Assembly: GCA_003868215.1 (NCBI GenBank)
Contig: QWDQ01000003.1
Location: 372,001-436,000 of the forward strand
Direction: 5' to 3'
DNA: 64,000 nucleotides
Origin: Pseudophaeomoniella oleicola
Lineage: Eukaryota > Ascomycota > Eurotiomycetes > Phaeomoniellales > Phaeomoniellaceae
Position numbers and translations under genes: made by a program. Positions 10,913 through 22,407 of the stretch are shown here, piece by piece. The notes beneath the pieces are model-generated. The model was not told where the DNA came from and did no database searches. It saw nothing but the letters and a program-made list of their open reading frames with translations. Within the stretch, counting starts at the first letter, position 1; every line of letters starts with the position of its first letter.

Positions 10913-12691
10913 ATGACGGGCTCGGTTGATGAAAAGAGGAACTCACAAACAGCGGCCCCATTGGACAACGAGGCTGCAACTCGATTGGGGAGCGTTCATG
11001 ACCTCGACAATGTCGCGCAGCTCGGATATAAACCGGAGCTTCGTCAGAACCGGTCGATGTTCACGTTGCTGTTTCAATCACTGGCGATAGCAGCTGTAAG
11101 TAATGCTCCCCATGTAACATGACACAGTCTAACGACCTGATTAAAGATACCGTATGGCTATGGTGGACCTCTAATATCCAGCATCTACGGCGGTGGTGAG
11201 CTATTTCTGAGTCGTCTGTTGATCTATAGCTAAGCTTCTCTAGGCCAGCTTCCGATGTTTTTGGGTTGGATTATGGTTTTGATTCTGGATGAGTGTATCG
11301 CCGTCTCCCTCGGGGAGCTTGCTTCTCGATACCCGACCTCGGCAGGTCCATACTACTGGTCGTTTCAGCTTGCCAACGCGAAATGGCGTACCGTGCTATC
11401 GTTCATAACTGGCTGGACGTGGCTGGTGGGAAACTGGACCATCACTTTGTCGGTCAACTTTGGTTTCGCGTCCTTGATTGTGGCAGCAGTCGGCCTCTAC
11501 CATCCTGACTGGACAGCCGAGCCATATCAACTCATGCTGATATTCTATGCCATCTGCATAGCGACCTTCTTCATCTGCGCATTTGGGAACAGGTTTCTGC
11601 CCACCGTCGACACGATATGCGCAGCTTTCACGGCCATTACAATCATCATTACCATGATCTGCCTTGCAGTAAAACATGATTCGGGAAGACATTCTGCAGC
11701 CTATGCGCTTGGTCACTATGACAAGTCTCTTGCCGGCTGGGGTGGATTTAGCTTCTTCATTGGCATCCTTCCCTCGGCTTATACTTTCAGCGCGCTCGGG
11801 ATGATCACAGCTATGGCAGAGGAGTGCGGTGATGCCACAGTCAAGCTTCCCAACGCCCTCTCCCTTTGCGTGCCCGTCGGTGGCATCGCAGGTCTTTTCT
11901 TCGTAAGTCAAGATCACGTAAAATTTTTGAAGCATGTATCTCCTAATACGTCCAACAGGTCATACCACTTTGCGCAACTTTACCCCCTCTCGCTGATATT
12001 CTCGACGCACCTTCCGGTCAAGCCCTGCCATACATATATGGAGTTGTCATGGGCAGCCCAGGCGGTGGCTTAGGTCTTACGGTCCTCGTCCTCATCATTA
12101 CCTTGTTCTGCTCCATCAGCATCACAGTCGCAGCTAGCCGTTGCACGTGGGCCTTTGCGCGCGACAAGGCTATCCCACTGTCCCGCCTATGGAGTCGCGT
12201 CGACGAGACCCACGGCGCTCCCATCTGGGCCCTACTCCTCACGACCGTCGTGCAGATGCTCCTCGGCCTGATCGAGCTCGGCTCCTCCTCTGCCTTCCTC
12301 GCCTTCGTCAGCGTCGGCGTCATGGCCCTCGCCGTCAGCTACGCCATTCCTGTCTGCATCTCGATGTACTACCGCCGCAAGGAGGTCACGTCGGCGCGCT
12401 GGTCCTGCGGCCGCTTCGGCTGGATCTTCAACATCCTCGCCGTGCTGTGGATCGCGTTCGAGGTCATCCTGTTCAGCATGCCGACAGCCCTGCCCGTCAC
12501 AGAGGTCAGCATGAACTACGCCTGTGTCGTGTTCGTCGGCTTCATGGCTCTGAGCGCGATATGGTACTTTGTTCACGCTCGGAAAGGTAAGGAAAATTTT
12601 ATTCCCTTCTTCTTCTCCTCTTTCGTCCTCACGATCTAACTTTCTATCAGTGTACAAGGGCCCGCCAGAGTCCGACGGCATCGTCGCATAA
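10913..12691 (+). CDS. ACT/APC-family permease (amino acid, GABA or choline type)
   Basis: Twelve-helix transporter of the fungal amino acid/choline branch of the APC superfamily. Five exons join in phase: 10913-11095, 11147-11195, 11244-11902, 11959-12586 and 12651-12691 (519 residues). Family features include RNRSMFTLLFQS leading into IPYGYGGPL, the helix 2-3 stretch ELASRYPTSAGPYYW, AEECGDATVKLPNA, and ASRCTWAFARDKAIP with its Arg/Asp pair. The second exon is only 49 nt and the last 41 nt. The substrate cannot be read from sequence; HNM1-, UGA4- and HBT-like carriers all belong here. It diverges from the ammonium transporter, and the two share a GATA-motif-rich upstream region, which suggests nitrogen scavenging. 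Confidence 0.87.
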
Positions 12692-13271
12692 CGAGTGTAT
12701 TTCTACTACGAGGAGATGCAACCGAAGAAAGAAGAAGAACCAGAAATAGGGGGGGGAAGGACAACGAACCTTCGCCGCAGATTTTGTACAAGCCAAAAGA
12801 GGGGGGACAATACCAAATGTTCAATGTTTCATATACACATTTATACCTTACTTATGTACCTACCTACCTTAGCACGCTACATTTAGTCCTGTACCTATAC
12901 CAATTTTCGACATTCTTATAAGTCTACGCGTAGTACTTCCAATATGACATTTATCTTTCGGGGCATTCGTTCGATTTCGCGGATAGGGATAGAGAGAGAG
13001 GGGGTGGGGGAATGTGTTTGTGGGGATGGGCTGATGAGTAAATACAACGTACATAGGTGTCTAAGACGGCCGTTAAGGAGGTTTGTTTTGAGATGATTTC
13101 TCTGACGAACGGGATCGTGCTGATCGCCGCTTTTGTACATAGCCAGAAGCAAAGCGGGTCTGGAACAACGTGTACACACACACACACACCTAGGAGGTAG
13201 GTATCTATCTAGATATAGCAGAGCAGCTAAGAGAGCCAAATAAAAAAACTTGGGAAAAGGAGAGCACACTT
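12692..13271. other. Intergenic between convergent genes, with a CA microsatellite
   Basis: Holds the 3' regions of the permease and the aminotransferase. A (CA)n run of about 16 nt lies at 13174-13189, next to CCTAGG/TAGGTA-type short repeats. I see no coding frame worth calling. Confidence 0.5.
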
Positions 13272-14920
13272 TCACATGTATTTCTTCAGACCCCTAAGTC
13301 GCTCTTTCGCCGTTTCGAGCACGTCGTCGTTTTTGCACACGGCGAATCGCACCCAGTCTTCGGCCAAGTGGGCTCTGTCCTCGGTGTAGAATTCGCTCGG
13401 CGGGATGGCGGCGACGCCGAGTTCCATGATCAGGAACCAGACGACTTTGAAGTCGCGGGGACGGCTGGCGACGTGTTCGGGGAAGTTGTAGCCTTCTGGT
13501 AATTTCACTTTGGAGAGGTTGGCGAGGACGAAATAGCCGCCTTCGGGCTCGCTCCAGGGGATGCCTAGTTCGGCGAATACCTCGCAGAATCGTTTGATTT
13601 TGCCGGACATTTCGTCTACGGCGGCTTCCCAGAAACCAAGTTCACTGGCCTTTTCAAAACCTATGGCTGCAGCTTCTTGGAGTGGGGACACACTGGAGTA
13701 GCATATCCTGGTATGGGCGGCAGCCACGTACTTGATGAGCTGAGGAGGCCCTATTAAGTACCCAACGCGCCATCCAGTGGCGTAAAATGCTTTCCCAGCA
13801 GATCCGACCGTTAGAGTAATATCTGCGAGTTCTGGGGAAAGGGCCGCTATCCGAGTGAAAGGCACGTAGTAAAGACGGTCGTAAACTTCATCTGATAGTA
13901 TGATGATCTTGTGCTTCAGACAAATTTCACCGATTTTTAACAATTCATCCTTGTGTAGGACCTTTCCTACAGGGTTGTGAGGAGAGTTGAGAACAAGCAT
14001 CTTGGTTCGGGGGGTGATAGCCTTTTCTAACTCGTCGAAGTCGACTATCCAGTTCGATGCTGATGACGTTTTTTCAGCACCATCCTTGGGAGGGTGCATG
14101 GGGACGTATTTAATCACGCCACCAGGCATCTCGATGTTGCTGATATACTGGTCGAAAAAAGGTTCAAATATGATTACCTCGTCACCGGGTTCGATGAAGG
14201 CCATGAATGCGCTCAACATGCCTGTTTATGTCAGCACATCCTCGCAGCCTCGACTGGTTTAGTACCTTCATTGGCCCCAGTGGTAATCGTCACCTCTGTC
14301 TCAGAATTCAGCTCCCGGCCAAAAAAAGGAGTGTATGCATCTGCAATTGCTTTCTTGAGACGTGGTCGGCCCTGCAGGATGGTCAATTACGTCAACGTAT
14401 TTTCGATATGCATGTATGCCCACCTTGGTAGGAGAATACTGATTGCAGTCGACCCTATTGAGTGCTTCCTTCGCAGCATCAATAACAAATTGGGGTGGAT
14501 TATAACCACTTGTAGGATCAGCATCACCTCATTGAACAGCCGTCATTAAAACCTACAAGAACCCTTGACCCATGTTCACTGTCGCCCGATCTTAGTACGG
14601 CATATATTGGATGGAAAGGGTCTCAGAACACACCAATAGGCTGCACAGGCGATTGGGCCGCTGCTTCGTTGACGATGGACCTTATATAACAGTCAGTGGT
14701 GCTTCTTGACCCTAAATTTGACCAAGAGCTATCGAAGTCAGTCATACCAAACATCTTGCTTTTGGCCTGCCACCCGCTGTGCGGGGGCATATTTGGCACT
14801 CATGGTGGCAGTTGAGTGTAGAGATCTAGTAGCAGCGGCGGGGTTACGCGGGATGATAGGTAACCGAAGAGGTGCTGAATTGAGGGTTCTACCAAACAGT
14901 TTTGATAACTGAGGCCTCAT
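13272..14920 (-). CDS. BNA3: Kynurenine--oxoglutarate transaminase-like aminotransferase, class I/II
   Basis: Fold-type I PLP aminotransferase resembling yeast Bna3 and animal kynurenine aminotransferases, which convert kynurenine to kynurenic acid. Six minus-strand exons join in phase: 14920-14748, 14680-14634, 14578-14557, 14508-14424, 14371-14266 and 14221-13272 (460 residues). Visible motifs are NMGQGFFGYNPP, NQYSPTKGRP, NSPHNPVGK, ILSDEVYDRL (PLP-binding Asp255) and SAGKAFYATGWRVGY, in which Lys288 should form the Schiff base. The first ~40 residues are Arg/Ser/Leu-rich without acids (MRPQLSKLFGRTLNSAPLR) and look like a mitochondrial presequence. A second ATG (MSAKYAPAQ) directly follows and could give a cytosolic form. 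The third exon is only 22 nt. Function is assigned from family similarity; cysteine-conjugate beta-lyase activity is also possible. Confidence 0.88.
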
Positions 14921-15213
14921 GAGAACAACTTCAACAATCTCAAAGGGCACATTCAGAGATATGAAAGAAATATCTAGCAACGGTGGTGCCACAGAAGACC
15001 GACATCGCCAACGACCCCAACCTGATGTGGGACAATTTCCTACTGACGTGATTATCTTCTCCACAACTACAACCCGGACAAGGCCGCTCTCGATAAATAA
15101 CAGTTTCAATTGGGAATCACGTCTCCAACGCAAAGTGATAGTCGACGACGCGTTGGACGTGTTCTCCATCGAGTCATCTTCTCTATAGGAGCTTATGGGC
15201 ATTCAACATCACC
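14921..15213. promoter_or_regulatory. Divergent promoter of the aminotransferase and MGS1
   Basis: A 293-bp spacer between two divergently transcribed start codons, so it must contain both promoters. I recognise no specific operator. Confidence 0.4.
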
Positions 15214-16812
15214 ATGGTCGACTGTCCAATATGTGGTAAATCTGTGAATACGGCAAGAATTAATGCACATCTCGATTCCAATTGCCAGGAGTTCGTTGAA
15301 AGTCCTCCTGCAAGTCAGAATGCATCATCCGCACCCCTATCCAACTTCTTTCAGACTCCTACCAGTAAAAAGCCTGCCTCTACGAATCACTTGAAGCCAT
15401 CCAGTGCAAGCACATCTATATCCCGTATTAGTTTGAATGATTCCGAGAAACGCAAACGAGAGGATATAGATCATCCTTCGAATAGTCCCGAGGATGAGTA
15501 TGGACTTCCAACACCCTCTTCCGACATGCAGGCCCCTAAACGGTCGAAGCCGAATGCCTTCCAGAAAGCTGCGCCACTAGCTGAAAGAATGCGCCCGAAG
15601 ACGCTTGACGATGTCTGTGGTCAAGAACTTGTTGGCCCGGATGGAGTGCTAAGGGGACTCATTGAACAAGACCGTGTTCCAAGTATGATCCTATGGGGCG
15701 GCGCAGGGACCGGGAAAACTACAATTGCAAGAGTGATAGCAAGTATGGTCGGCAGTAGGTTCGTCGAGATCAACAGTACAAGTTCTGGGGTAGCAGAATG
15801 CAAAAAGATTTTTGCTGAAGCCAAAAGTGAGCTGGGCCTAACCGGTCGGAAGACAATCATATTTTGCGACGAGATCCATCGGTTCTCAAAGTCACAGCAA
15901 GACGTCTTCCTTGGCCCAGTGGAAAATGGCCAGGTCACTCTTATCGGAGCCACTACTGAAAACCCATCCTTTAAAGTGCAAAATGCATTGCTTTCTCGCT
16001 GTCGAACCTTCACTCTCCAGCCGCTTAAAGAGGACGACATATGCAGGATCTTAGAACGGGCTCTGGAGATTGAGGGTCCGAACTATAACCCATCAGCATT
16101 GGTAGATGCTGAACTTATTCGTTATTTGGCAGCATTCGCCGATGGCGATGCACGGACTGCATTGAACTTGTTGGAATTGGCAATGGAACTATCACAGCGT
16201 AAAGGGATGGACAAAGATGGCCTTAAGAAATCATTGACCAAGACCCTTGTGTACGATAGAGCCGGTGATCAGCACTACGATACGATATCGGCATTTCATA
16301 AATCTGTTCGTGGAGGAGATCCGGATGCAACGCTTTACTACCTTGCTCGTATGATTCAATCTGGCGAGGCTGCCTTGTATATCGCTCGCAGAATGGTTGT
16401 TATGGCTTCTGAAGATATCGGCCTGGCGGACAACAGCATGTTATCTCTTGCGACAGCTGCTTACACCGCCGCTGAAAAGATAGGCCTACCAGAAGCCAAA
16501 ATTAATCTTGCACATTGCGCTGTGGCTCTCGCGTTGTCGAAGAAGAGCACCCGCTCATATCGGGGCATCAACAGCGCGATGGCAGCTTTGAACGAGCCGG
16601 GAGTAGCTGCCTTGCCCATTCCGATTCATCTGCGCAATGCACCAACACGTCTAATGAAGGAATTGGGATACGCTAAGGATTACAAATATAATCCTGATTA
16701 CAAAGATGGAAAAGTAGTACAGGAATATCTGCCAGAACAGATGCGCGGCCGTCGATTTCTTGAGGATCGTGATCTCGGACTCGAAGAAGATCCTGACCTG
16801 CATGGCCCATGA
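15214..16812 (+). CDS. MGS1: AAA+ ATPase Mgs1/WRNIP1 family, DNA replication maintenance
   Basis: Single-exon gene of 532 residues. It is the eukaryotic relative of bacterial RarA and acts at stalled replication forks with PCNA and the Rad18 damage-tolerance route. A UBZ4-type ubiquitin-binding zinc finger sits at residues 3-24 (CPICGKSVNTARINAHLDSNC). A Ser/Pro-rich linker follows, then the AAA+ core: RPKTLDDVCGQ, Walker A GGAGTGKTTIA (about 165-175), Walker B IIFCDEIHRFSKSQQ, sensor 1 GATTENPSF and the LLSRC arginine-finger region. The C-terminal tetramerisation domain carries SEDIGLAD and AKINLAHCAVALA. Length and domain order match the family. The start ATG is directly followed by the zinc finger, as in relatives. 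Confidence 0.95.
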   Translation: MVDCPICGKSVNTARINAHLDSNCQEFVESPPASQNASSAPLSNFFQTPTSKKPASTNHLKPSSASTSISRISLNDSEKRKREDIDHPSNSPEDEYGLPTPSSDMQAPKRSKPNAFQKAAPLAERMRPKTLDDVCGQELVGPDGVLRGLIEQDRVPSMILWGGAGTGKTTIARVIASMVGSRFVEINSTSSGVAECKKIFAEAKSELGLTGRKTIIFCDEIHRFSKSQQDVFLGPVENGQVTLIGATTENPSFKVQNALLSRCRTFTLQPLKEDDICRILERALEIEGPNYNPSALVDAELIRYLAAFADGDARTALNLLELAMELSQRKGMDKDGLKKSLTKTLVYDRAGDQHYDTISAFHKSVRGGDPDATLYYLARMIQSGEAALYIARRMVVMASEDIGLADNSMLSLATAAYTAAEKIGLPEAKINLAHCAVALALSKKSTRSYRGINSAMAALNEPGVAALPIPIHLRNAPTRLMKELGYAKDYKYNPDYKDGKVVQEYLPEQMRGRRFLEDRDLGLEEDPDLHGP

Positions 16813-17198
16813 TGGCGAATCCAACATGTGATGTATACCTATTGTCAAGCCACCTAGTCAACGTACCCAAGGGCCCTCATCGTTTACAGCAGCCTCGTTC
16901 TTTCCAATCTTCACCGTGGAAAATCAAAAACGAGATGGCTTCAAGCCGGATGAAGGAGAGTCCCGCGATTTCCAATTTGGTAGGCGGTCGCGGGGATTGG
17001 CGACCGAGGATCGCGATCCGATTGTAAGCGATGTTTATAATCTTTCCAGACAGGATCTTACCATATGTTTTGTTCGACGCAGGAGCATCAAATATCCAAG
17101 GTGGGATCTCATAAGATCCTTCCAAATTGGTATAGGATAAAAATCACATCGAGAAACCTGGCGTTCAAGTGTGTACAGAAATAGCGTCACCTACAAAT
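16813..17198. other. Intergenic
   Basis: Spacer between MGS1 and the next plus-strand gene. No domain-bearing frame, repeat or RNA gene seen. Confidence 0.4.
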
Positions 17199-19362
17199 AT
17201 GAACAGGAGCAACACCGCCCAAAAGGGCAAGGCTACTGGAGCAGACGAGAAGGCAGTATGTCTTGAACCATAACTGCACACGTTGTTCTGACGCTTCAAA
17301 GGTATCAAGCAGCCTGCCTTCCTTTCAGAGTTCTGCAGGTGTACAAAGCCGTGCGAGCCACATCTATAACTTCCAATCAGCGGCAAACACCTCCAATGCC
17401 TCTAGCACACCTAGACAACACGTCCCTCATCCAGCCACTCCGACCCCACGAACACGTTCTTACGCCCAAGCTGCGTCACAGGGCCGACGCACTAGTCAAG
17501 AAACGCGATGCCCCAATGCTGCTCTCCTTTCGATGCCTTATAATGCGCAAGAGTTCCCCGACCTTCCTCGGACACCATCCAGACCCCGTTACCCGCCGGC
17601 CTTGCCGGTCCATGGCGATGCACCATATGAGTCATACTCTGTGGCTGCTGCAAAAACCCGATCGAATCCTCAGCCCCCATCTGCACTTCCAGCACTGAAA
17701 GCTCAGCCGCAGCAGGCATTCAGGTTTGTCGATGAATTAGACAACGGTGGCAGACGAGAGCGCAGGCAGGATGACGACTCGGACAGAGAGAGGAAAGACA
17801 AAGTGGGAAAGATGGGAGGTGCTTGCTGGCATTGCAAGAAGGCTTCGAAGCGATGTGATGGCAATGATCCTTGCTTGCGATGCGCACGTAAGCACAGAAG
17901 GCCAGGCTCGGATCCACGCACACATTTTAATCATGATACTGACGTGCCTACGGAAGAATTCTTCAAGATAAGCTCACTGGACGTCTGCCAATGGGCGAGG
18001 AGGTTCTCGCATGACGAGTGTGCTTTGGATACTGGTACCCGTCTCCGCATAGAAATCACCGCGTTTGGAGATCTTAATTCTTCGCTGTTCGAGTTTGCAT
18101 TCAAGCAGATTGATGCCCATGCACACTCAACACGGCAGAGTGTATTCGATAGTGGGAGGTTTATGCCTACGTTCCTTGATTTTGTGGGCGTGTTAGCAAA
18201 GATCGCTTCAAGCGGAGAGGCAACTGGAGATCCGAAGTTCGAATGTTCTGCAGCTGCTAAGAGTGTCACGGAAATGCTCTCGGTTATCAGAGTCTTCCTG
18301 CTATCGCCGATTACATTCCACCTTCTTGATTCACCCGTTGCAACAAACTTTTGCGGCCTCGTGCTTGCAGAGATGGTACAATCCTTTATACAACGGAAAG
18401 AAGTATTGGAAAGAGAGAACTCAATTCACACTAACCCAGAAGACATCTGCCTTAGAGGGTGCGAAGTAATTAAAGGTTCCATCAAGTCATATCTGCGAGT
18501 CTTGAGGACCTTTGGGGAAATTCATTGCCCAGGAAAGCTAGGCGAGCTCTTTGCACCATTGCAGGCAGCAGCATCTGCTGCCCTCACCAGAGTGTCTGAT
18601 CTCCTTCGTATGGCCAATCCCACTTCGCGACAGCGAAATTCGAATCGCGCAAGAACCTCGGTGGTTGAATCATTCGAAGATGTCATCCCAGCAAGAATTG
18701 CGCTATCCAACGAAACTACCATACGCTCTGTCACTGCTCCGTCGATTCCAGATTCTATATCACACGGCGACGGTATCACTGTGACAGACCTGCTCACGCC
18801 GAGGGAGTCATATGCTTCAAACGGCCATTTGTTTGAGGATAAGTTCATGACTACCCAAAACACTGAACGATCTCGACAGTCACGACCCCTTGAGAGACTG
18901 TCTATGGTTAATGCAGCGCCATATGCACCCCTCGAAAGGAATCCCAATTTGGTTCATGGTCGCAGGACGCGCAGCTGGGTCGGGGAACATGATAGTCAGA
19001 CTGTTTCGGAATATACGAACATGGCAGGTCGGTTTTCTGAGCTGGGGTCCACGGTTGTGCCGTCATTCACATCGACAACGACGTTATCACAACCAGAACA
19101 AGACTTTGAAACTCTCATCAATGTTAGCCTTGGAAAGAGCACCCCAGACGATGCTACTACGTCGTATCTCCAAGGGATCGAGCTCCAGAATCCCATGAAA
19201 GCACAGTCGGCTTCGGAACGTTTCACAGAAGGTTACGAGCCTAATTCCCAGCTTAGATCCTCAATGCCAGAATATATCGACCCCAGACGTCTAATGAAGG
19301 ACCCTTCAATTTATATTCCGGAATTCCCGAGCTCTCCTATACTATCCTTCCAAGAGACATGA
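17199..19362 (+). CDS. Zinc-cluster-like (Zn2Cys6-type) putative transcription factor
   Basis: Two exons, 17199-17255 and 17302-19362, with a 46-nt intron that has a CTGAC branch site, give 705 residues. An uninterrupted frame also begins at 17263, but inside the intron. The N-terminal ~180 residues are Ser/Pro/Thr-rich. A cysteine cluster follows at about 190-215: GACWHCKKASKRCDGNDPCLRC, which matches the first five cysteines of a fungal Zn2Cys6 finger (CX2CX6CX5CX2C). The sixth is absent at the usual distance. The rest is a helical middle region (about 225-420) and a polar C-terminus. This looks like a fungal transcription factor of the subclass with a degenerate or displaced sixth cysteine; DNA binding is inferred. 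No target is evident from neighbours. Confidence 0.7.
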
Positions 19363-20964
19363 CCTTGTTATTATCGATTCCGAAGGGAACATTGTCTCCA
19401 ACAAAACGGACGAAGCTCCAGGAAATCAACGTCAGAGTCTCCTGCTCGAAAGAGAAGACTCGATTTCTCCAACTTCTACAAGCCTCTCGAAATCCAGAGG
19501 CATACCATGCCTGCTTCCAAGATCTAACATCATTCCCCGCCGTCCCAACATCTGTTCCTTCAAGTTGTCTTCGTTTAGGGTTTTTCTTTCTATCCTATTT
19601 TCGCGTCGGAAAGAGTGCCCTGGCAATTGCTTCTAGAGCCAAGGTTATACAGAGGATCGAGTCCTCCTAAAGCCTTTCCACTGGCTCTACCCCAAATCCA
19701 CAGACTGTTTCTAGGGCGTACGGGGTAAATTGTCGGGCATTCCCTTTTCTTTGCTCTCAAAGCGAGCGCGTTATTTGTTTATTTGTTCCTTTACATAGAG
19801 ATACCCATGTGCATAGATCATTCCCACAAGCAGTAACGATGTAATGATAGACCCGATTGAGAGATATGAAGACATGAACAGGATATATTGCAAATTGGTC
19901 GTATATGGTCATTGAACAAAATAAGAAAAGCATGTCACCAACCTCCTTTTTCATATACTCCAAGGAGTTGTCTTTTGTGATTTTCTGGTTCACCCAAATT
20001 TTCTCTGGTTGGCTACTCAAAGTTTCTTGACGGACTTTTACAGCCCTGGTTGGGGGGGTGGGAAGAGAAGGACCCGCATTTTGCAACGTGCAATAACGTC
20101 GCAGTACAACCTTCGAGTTGTCCAGTCAGGTCGGTGTATATAGCACATTGCCGGCGACTGGGATAAACAGCAGCTCATTAGCACAATAGTCTTCCATGAA
20201 AGAATGACAACAGATCCGTCTAGACAAAATGGTCCTGTATTATATGATGTATGTGCGCAGATGATTGGGGTTATGTTCGTTGGAGCCGGTAGCTCAGTAA
20301 CACCCCGATCCGCCATATAGGGAAACATTCAACATGGATATTCCTACCCAAGACCTCCCAGAGAGTTGATGATGGGAAGGAAAGCAACTAAGAGAAAGAT
20401 GTCGGAGGAAACGGAATATGCGGTCTCCTGTCAACTAACATTCGACGACCGAACTTTCCGAAAAGTGGGGAATCAACTTATCAAAGTATATTCCGGTACT
20501 ATGCCCTTAATGTCGAGTATTTTCATGGGCATCAAGGGTACGTCCACGAACAGCATCATTTTGAAAGTGACAGAGAAGTGTCCATTCTCATCAAGAAAGT
20601 CGCCTTGATATGCGCGACTATGACCCTAGAGCGTATCGGGATTAATAGTTTCCCTTGATTGTTCTGGCTCTAGGATGGAGATGCCACTGCTTGGGTATGC
20701 TCAAGGGCAAAGCATGGAAATTCGAATTTGGCCTTGCTTTCGGGGTCAATGTGGGAACCCGTACTATACTGAAAGAGATAGTAATTGTGGACGACGCCTA
20801 TGAGACCGACGAAAGCTCTATAAATGTGCCGCTTTTGTGCTCGGTACTCACCATGATCCCTAACATCTACTCTTGACCTAGAAATAGTGAAGGGGAATCT
20901 CTGCGACGCATCAGTCTCTCTATCTTCAAAGCAACTACAACACCCCCAACGGTCAGCGTTCGAC
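19363..20964. other. Long intergenic region
   Basis: About 1.6 kb without a gene I can support. A minus-strand frame at 19757-20086 and plus-strand frames at 20366-20608 and 20655-20876 have no recognised domain and no convincing splice partners. The DNA is moderately AT-rich, and I see no repeat of note. Confidence 0.4.
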
Positions 20965-22407
20965 ATGCCTAAAGTTACCGAAGCAGGCGATAAACGTCGA
21001 AACAACGTCACTGTTCGGCTCCCTAAAGGGGTTGAAACTAGAACATTGACGTATAGCGCATTTTCCGACAAATACTATGACACGAAAAGTGAACGAGCAC
21101 GAGATCCGATCTCAGGCCGCTGTATCACCAAGCCAAAAGGTCCCCAGGGGAATAAACCTCAAGGGGTGATAGGTGCTGTTGTCGATTGGGATATGGGACG
21201 AATCAGCCCCAAGGTATTCGACAATGTCGCCAGCGAGGTCCAGAACCTCCGACGATCCATCAAGAGCTCCACCATGGCTGTATTCGTGTCCGATTTGAGA
21301 CGAGCGCTGTGGCCCTGGATGTTCATTGTTATCCTTCATAGGGGTCTCGCATTCAGAATGCAAATTGTGATTCGAAGTAAGTCACTCCCCTGTCCTCGTG
21401 AGATCGGTTGCTTGTAGTCTCCGGGACGTGATTGTATCTTCGGGCAGTGCAAGGCGCGGCGCGGACGACGACCATTGAGATTCCCAGCGTGCAGGAGTGA
21501 GATAGGATTGTGGCTGACGTCCGCGACAGACATCGATGAATATCCATATAATCGGCACTATCTCGAGTGCCGGTTCGCTGAAGATGGCGGCCAAGAGCAT
21601 CGCATGACGTTCAGAAGTCTCTGCTTGTCAACCTTTACGACTTACTTCATTCAGCAATATGAGGGGTTGAAGAATGCCAATCACGCCGAACTCATTCAAG
21701 AGGAAAGAGCCGATACTGCTTTACATGTCTTGCAATCAGAACATGTATCATCCCAAAGTCGAGATACCTTGGATTTGACAGCAGCTGCATTCAAGACATG
21801 TTCGTGCGAAGCAGCTGGTGGCAGATTCTCTAGACTGTCATCAAGATTCAACGAAGTGGTGCTGGAAGTCGCCAAGGAACTGATACGATCACCCTCCAGC
21901 TTCGCCTCTGGACATTTGACAACCGAACTAGCTATACACTCTCAGCATGTTGGGACCACCGCCGGCGCAACGAAGGAGCATCCTATGGAAGTACCCGATG
22001 ACGGCTCCGATGAAGATTTCAGGAGTACTGACAAGACTTCTCCGGAATTTTTCGAGACACCGCTTACATCGCTCCAAGTTACCCCTGAAGTAAGGGAACT
22101 TTCTGATTCTGAACTTACGGACGCAGATGCCGAAGGCGAACCGGACTCCGACCAGGAGCTTGAGGATAACTCCGACGCGTTCAAGGAAACAAACAGCGGC
22201 GATAACGATGAAGTGCAGTCAGACAACATCTGTACGGAGAACGAAGAGGCCTTGATGAGGCAGGAGATGGCCGATGCTTGGACCAACGAGGAATCCGATG
22301 AAGAGAATGTTAGCATAATCCAAAGCTGTAACAGCGGCGGCGTCCCCATGAGAAGACGGGTGATGGTGCTGGATAGCACGGGCGACATGGCTGCCTGGAG
22401 CCCTTGA
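20965..22407 (+). CDS. Hypothetical protein with acidic C-terminus
   Basis: Two exons, 20965-21376 and 21530-22407, are joined in phase by a 153-nt intron (GTAAGT donor, GCTGAC branch, GACAG acceptor) to give 429 residues. The frame extends 5' of 20965 only through a GTG. I do not recognise the family. The N-terminal part is basic (PKVTEAGDKRRNNVTVRLPK) and has a hydrophobic patch near residues 116-132 (ALWPWMFIVIL). The C-terminal third is strongly acidic (EGEPDSDQELEDNSD; EESDEENVS), as in some nuclear or nucleolar proteins. The gene is probably real because the splice joint keeps a long frame open, but I offer no function. Confidence 0.55.

Noticed and set aside
12141-12590. Arg/His/Pro-rich frames overlapping the permease gene on both strands
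   Set aside because: Shadow frames produced by GC-rich codon use in exon 4 of the permease.
19757-20086. Minus-strand frame of 109 residues
   Set aside because: No domain, no convincing splice partner, and hydrophobic part looks like translated AT-rich DNA.
20281-20330. tRNA-like string GCCGGTAGCTCAGTAA
   Set aside because: No matching B box or acceptor stem downstream.
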